64,000 bases of DNA from an uncultured Brevibacillus sp. (lineage in GTDB: Bacteria > Bacillota > Bacilli > Brevibacillales > Brevibacillaceae), in assembly GCF_947502445.1 (NCBI RefSeq), contig NZ_CANMZW010000017.1:47957-111956 (forward strand). The letters run 5' to 3'. Positions 60,993 through 64,000 of this stretch are shown in pieces. How positions within the stretch are numbered: the first letter of the stretch is position 1; each line of letters starts with the position of its first letter. Made by a program: the position numbers and the translations under genes. A model generated the notes under the pieces. That model searched no databases. It worked only from the letters and a program-made list of their open reading frames with translations, and had not been told where the DNA came from.

Positions 60993-62195
60993 TCATTCCT
61001 TCGTAACATTTTCAAGGAAACTTTTTAATGTTTGACCGCTGCTTCTCAGTTTTGTTTTTACTGTAATTTCAACAGGCAAATCCACAAAAAAAGCATCCCA
61101 GTTTTTCTTGAACGCTCCCCATTTTTTGGGATTTGATCGATTCAACTCCTCACCAAAACCGAAAATATCCGATCGTAAGCTTTTTTGACTCTTTCGTAGT
61201 GCGCTACTTACATATTTTTCAATTTCCTTGTTCGTATTCTTCTCTAGCAACAGGATTTTTTCAACTTGGGAAACGTCAATTGGACAGGGAATTTCTCCGA
61301 TGCTTCCTTCAATATACAGATCGATTCCACCATAAGGTTTTTCATTTTCTATCCAGCTCTTTACTTTAGCTTTTGTGTGGAAGATATCAACAGCCATATT
61401 CCCTTCTTTTCCGCAAGGGACATGTACTACGGTTTCTTTTATCGCGTTTTGCGTAAAATTTAATCCAATGCTTTCCATCTCATTAAGCCAACCCCTAAGA
61501 CGGTCTTTTTTAAAGACAGCCATTCCGCTCAGTTTTATGTGCGCTGGTGCTAGGCTGTTCTGTATGTTGCTCATATTTTTTGAAATTTCTTCGTCACCTG
61601 AATATGACAATCCTGGTAATACTGCCCCCGTGTCACTTTCCATTTTCGAAATGAATTGATCGATGGATATTTCTTGAAATTCGCCCCAAGTTCTAACAGA
61701 AGATCGAATCGAAGAGAAAATACTGATTCCTGGTATTTTTTCAATTTGCGTTAAGGTGGTCAAAATATTTATTACCTCGCTTTTCCGTGCTATAAAAATA
61801 TTGAAATCTGTACGGAAATTAGCATACCGTGAAAAAAACTCCAGAGCTTTCCCAATCCCTTCCTGGGCCAGTTCTTCACTTAGTACAACAAATCGTAAGT
61901 GTGAAACATAAATTTCCCTGGGCGAAACGGTGGACATTTTCCTTAAAGCCTCAAAGACGGTTTTACCATTCGTTTGAAAGGTTGCCACGGGGGCACCCGT
62001 GCCGGAAGCGCTTTTTTTGGCTATTTCCCCGGCATTTTCGATTTGTACGATAACCCGATAGTGACCATCTTTTTTTTCGATTCCAATGGCGGAGGCAATC
62101 GCAAGATTATTTAATTCCTTACGGTCCCAGCAGCCCGTTGTTAAAATAAGAATGAGTATAATGATTGGCGAAACACGAACGAATGTCCTTATCAT
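60993..62195 (-). CDS. gerC: Spore germination receptor C subunit (Ger(x)C lipoprotein)
   Basis: The 400-residue protein has a lipoprotein signal (hydrophobic 10-19, lipobox LTTGC, Cys22) followed by WDRKELNNLAIASAIGIEKK, the hallmark of Ger(x)C proteins. Three domains of the extracytoplasmic region can be followed, including the C-terminal part (about 230-370). It anchors the receptor on the outer face of the inner spore membrane. It begins 16 bp after gerA. Confidence 0.87.
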   Translation of the reverse strand: MIRTFVRVSPIIILILILTTGCWDRKELNNLAIASAIGIEKKDGHYRVIVQIENAGEIAKKSASGTGAPVATFQTNGKTVFEALRKMSTVSPREIYVSHLRFVVLSEELAQEGIGKALEFFSRYANFRTDFNIFIARKSEVINILTTLTQIEKIPGISIFSSIRSSVRTWGEFQEISIDQFISKMESDTGAVLPGLSYSGDEEISKNMSNIQNSLAPAHIKLSGMAVFKKDRLRGWLNEMESIGLNFTQNAIKETVVHVPCGKEGNMAVDIFHTKAKVKSWIENEKPYGGIDLYIEGSIGEIPCPIDVSQVEKILLLEKNTNKEIEKYVSSALRKSQKSLRSDIFGFGEELNRSNPKKWGAFKKNWDAFFVDLPVEITVKTKLRSSGQTLKSFLENVTKE

Positions 62196-62211
62196 TTTTT
62201 CACCTTATTAT

Positions 62212-63669
62212 TTATCGTTTTTTTTGTGATTGCCGTCCCCAAGCGGGAAAACGTAACACACTATCGTTCAAATCCTCTTTGCGTAAGGGAGCGATCGGTG
62301 ACATATAAGGAACGCCGAACGAACGTAAACTGCATAAATGCAGGAGCATAGCTACAACACCGATATAAATTCCGTATAGTCCAAAGGAGGCAGCAATCGC
62401 CATAAATCCGTACCGCAGCAGACGGACAGGAATGGCAGCTACTATGGAAGGAATAACAAAACTGGAAATGGCTGTACTCGAAACGACAATGACCATAGCC
62501 GCTGAAACAAACCCTGCCTCAACTGCCGCTTGACCCAAAACAAGAGCACCTACAATTGATATGGCTGAGCCGACCGCTTTGGGCATTCTAACGCCAGCCT
62601 CATTGAGAAGCTCAAATGCAGCAATCATAATGAGTGATTCAATAAACGCGGGAAACGGTACTCCTTCGCGTTGAGCGGATAGGCTGACTAGCAGTGATGG
62701 AGGCAAAACCTCATGGTGGAATGTGGTTATGGCTATGTAAAAGGCTGGCGCTAGCAGCGAGTAAAGATAGGAAATAAAACGCATCAGTCTCGTGAAGCCG
62801 TAATCCCATCGATGATAATAATCCTCGGCGGCATGCAAAAAATTTATAAACAAGCAAGGTATGATTAAAACAAATGGAGTGCCGTCAACTAGAATAATAA
62901 CCTTGCCTTCAAGCAGTCCCGCTACGGCTGTATCTGGTCGTTCCGTGTTATATACGGTAGGAAAAGGAGAGTATTTTGCATCCTGAATAAAATCTTCTAT
63001 GTAGGAGCCTTCCAGTATTCCGTCCAGATCGATTCGCTCGAGTCTTTGAAAGACTTCACTAACGACATCGTTGTCGGCCGTGCCACTAAGGTATAACACT
63101 GCAACATTTGTTTTCGTTACATTCCCCATTACTTTTTTTGTTACCGTAAGATTCGTACTGGTGATTTTTTTTCTGATCAGGACTATATTGGTTTGCAAAG
63201 CTTCAGTAAAGCCTTCCTGAGGTCCTCTGATGACTGTTTGACTTGTAGGTTTTTCTACACCCCGATCTTTGGCTTCTCTCGTATCGGCAACAATACCTAT
63301 GTTCAACCCTTCAAACAAAATAACCGTTTCCCCGGTTAAAATCGAGCTGAGCAAGGAATGGAAATCACCTATTTGTTTGATGTTGGCAATGGGTACGGGA
63401 ACACGGGGTAAGCTGTTTGTTTGAAAAAAAGAATCGGTATCATATTCTGTCATTCTAAACATAAGAGTATCAATAATACGTTCGTTAATTTCCTTTGTAT
63501 CAACGAGCCCTTCAACAAAGATGACAGCAACAGATAGCGTTTTCTTGGTTCCTATTTCCAATTTCCTTATCACAACATCCGCGCTGTGATGAAGGGCAGA
63601 TGAAATCTCTTGTAAATTTTCCTCCAAAGTGGAATGAAGCATTTTTGAAGCGGGCACCAAAACATCCAT
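62212..63669 (-). CDS. gerA: Spore germination receptor A subunit (GerA family)
   Basis: From ATG 63669 the product has 485 residues (488 from a GTG at 63678). A cytoplasmic N-terminal region of about 250 residues (VIRKLEIGTKKTLSVAVIFV, GETVILFEGLNIGIVADTRE) precedes the membrane part with about five helices. Typical GerA phrases such as RPDTAVAGLLEGKVIILVDG and GVPFPAFIESLIMIAAFELL are present. GGAGGGG touches the ATG. It is the first gene of the operon gerA-gerC-gerB-small subunit. GerA subunits form the channel part of nutrient receptors. Confidence 0.87.
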   Translation of the reverse strand: MDVLVPASKMLHSTLEENLQEISSALHHSADVVIRKLEIGTKKTLSVAVIFVEGLVDTKEINERIIDTLMFRMTEYDTDSFFQTNSLPRVPVPIANIKQIGDFHSLLSSILTGETVILFEGLNIGIVADTREAKDRGVEKPTSQTVIRGPQEGFTEALQTNIVLIRKKITSTNLTVTKKVMGNVTKTNVAVLYLSGTADNDVVSEVFQRLERIDLDGILEGSYIEDFIQDAKYSPFPTVYNTERPDTAVAGLLEGKVIILVDGTPFVLIIPCLFINFLHAAEDYYHRWDYGFTRLMRFISYLYSLLAPAFYIAITTFHHEVLPPSLLVSLSAQREGVPFPAFIESLIMIAAFELLNEAGVRMPKAVGSAISIVGALVLGQAAVEAGFVSAAMVIVVSSTAISSFVIPSIVAAIPVRLLRYGFMAIAASFGLYGIYIGVVAMLLHLCSLRSFGVPYMSPIAPLRKEDLNDSVLRFPAWGRQSQKKR

Positions 63670-63930
63670 CCCCTCCACTGGTTAGTACAAATAATCCCCT
63701 TGCTCCCCTCTTTTTATACGTCTCCTGTGACAAGCAGCAAGCAAGAGAATCGAAGTCTTGTTTCCTTTGAAAGTGATATAACTTATGCGCCGCAAGGAAT
63801 TCTTTCGAAAAACGTGCCCTTGTTTATGGTACGGTTCTCCTCTCTTCACTCACAGGTATAGCACTACTTATGTTTTAGCTGTCTTGTGTAATTCGAAAAT
63901 AATCGAGATCCATTACTAGGTCGAAATCGG

Positions 63931-64000
63931 GTAGGAGGCTACCCATTAGTTGAGTAGCCGACCTCCCACACCACCGTACGTACCGTCCGGTATACGGCGG
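63931..64000 (-). ncRNA. 3' end of a group II intron (domains V-VI), cut by the window edge
   Basis: Read on the minus strand, the edge contains ccgccgtata, a short loop region, and cgtacggtgg, the hairpin of a domain V with its characteristic GCCGTA..TACGGT arms. This is followed by a domain VI-like hairpin, gctac/gtagc with an unpaired adenosine-containing loop ACTAAT. The intron body and any reverse transcriptase would lie to the right of the window. The gap from 63670 to here holds no gene. Confidence 0.5.

Overview
The window looks like the chromosome of an aerobic, endospore-forming Bacillales bacterium, most probably Brevibacillus or a close relative. Evidence for this: two alpha/beta-type small acid-soluble spore proteins, a gerA-gerC-gerB germination operon with a small extra subunit, SPOCS-like spore surface proteins, a sigma-G-like promoter, GGAGG ribosome binding sites throughout, and homologues of B. 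subtilis Btr, PspA-YdjGHI, YkvI, YpcP and RelQ. Base composition is moderate, with a clearly AT-richer patch at 36.8-48.9 kb.

Layout. (1) 0.5-4.5 kb is an iron island: a PchR/YbtA-like AraC regulator, a Btr-like AraC regulator with a fused substrate-binding domain, and a siderophore-binding lipoprotein, each behind its own Fur box. (2) 4.5-8.7 kb holds a spore protein gene, two adjacent membrane proteins built from repeated winged-helix-like modules, and a two-gene nucleic-acid repair unit (P-loop kinase fused to an HD phosphohydrolase, then a small Rnl2-like RNA ligase). (3) 8.9-13.3 kb holds a TetR-controlled MFS efflux plus SDR unit with paired operators, followed by two decayed genes. (4) 13.4-16.3 kb holds two spore-surface-type proteins and a DUF4309 lipoprotein. 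(5) 17.1-22.4 kb is a membrane-stress cluster (PspA, YdjG, YdjH, YdjI) preceded by two poorly known genes. (6) 22.4-36.6 kb is ordinary core and housekeeping sequence: transporters, RavA/ViaA, 5'-3' exonuclease, M23 peptidase, RelQ, D,D-carboxypeptidase, two GT2-like proteins, DeoD.

(7) 37.3-47.5 kb is a Tn7-like mobile element. Clusters of a repeated GACACAAACATAC motif bound it; tnsA and tnsB lie at its right end and read inward. tnsB carries an in-frame amber codon, the TnsC ATPase is absent, and a third gene of unknown family takes its usual place. The cargo is a decaying arsenic-resistance cluster: arsR, truncated arsB fused by deletion to the tail of arsC, arsI, broken trxB, a cysteine-pair MarR regulator, a flavoprotein with a cysteine-rich tail, and an ArsN1-like acetyltransferase.

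(8) 48.0-50.6 kb holds small genes (XRE, DinB, thioredoxin) and relics. (9) 50.7-58.3 kb is a second iron region: a YbtP/YbtQ-like ABC pair, an AraC regulator and an MptD-type ECF transporter with a near-perfect Fur box; this combination recalls the transport genes of yersiniabactin/equibactin-type loci. (10) 58.6-59.4 kb holds relics of an SMR efflux pair and a LysR regulator. (11) 59.6-63.7 kb is the ger operon. The right edge appears to cut through the 3' end of a group II intron on the minus strand.

All identifications are from reading the sequence and motif recognition; no database search was run.
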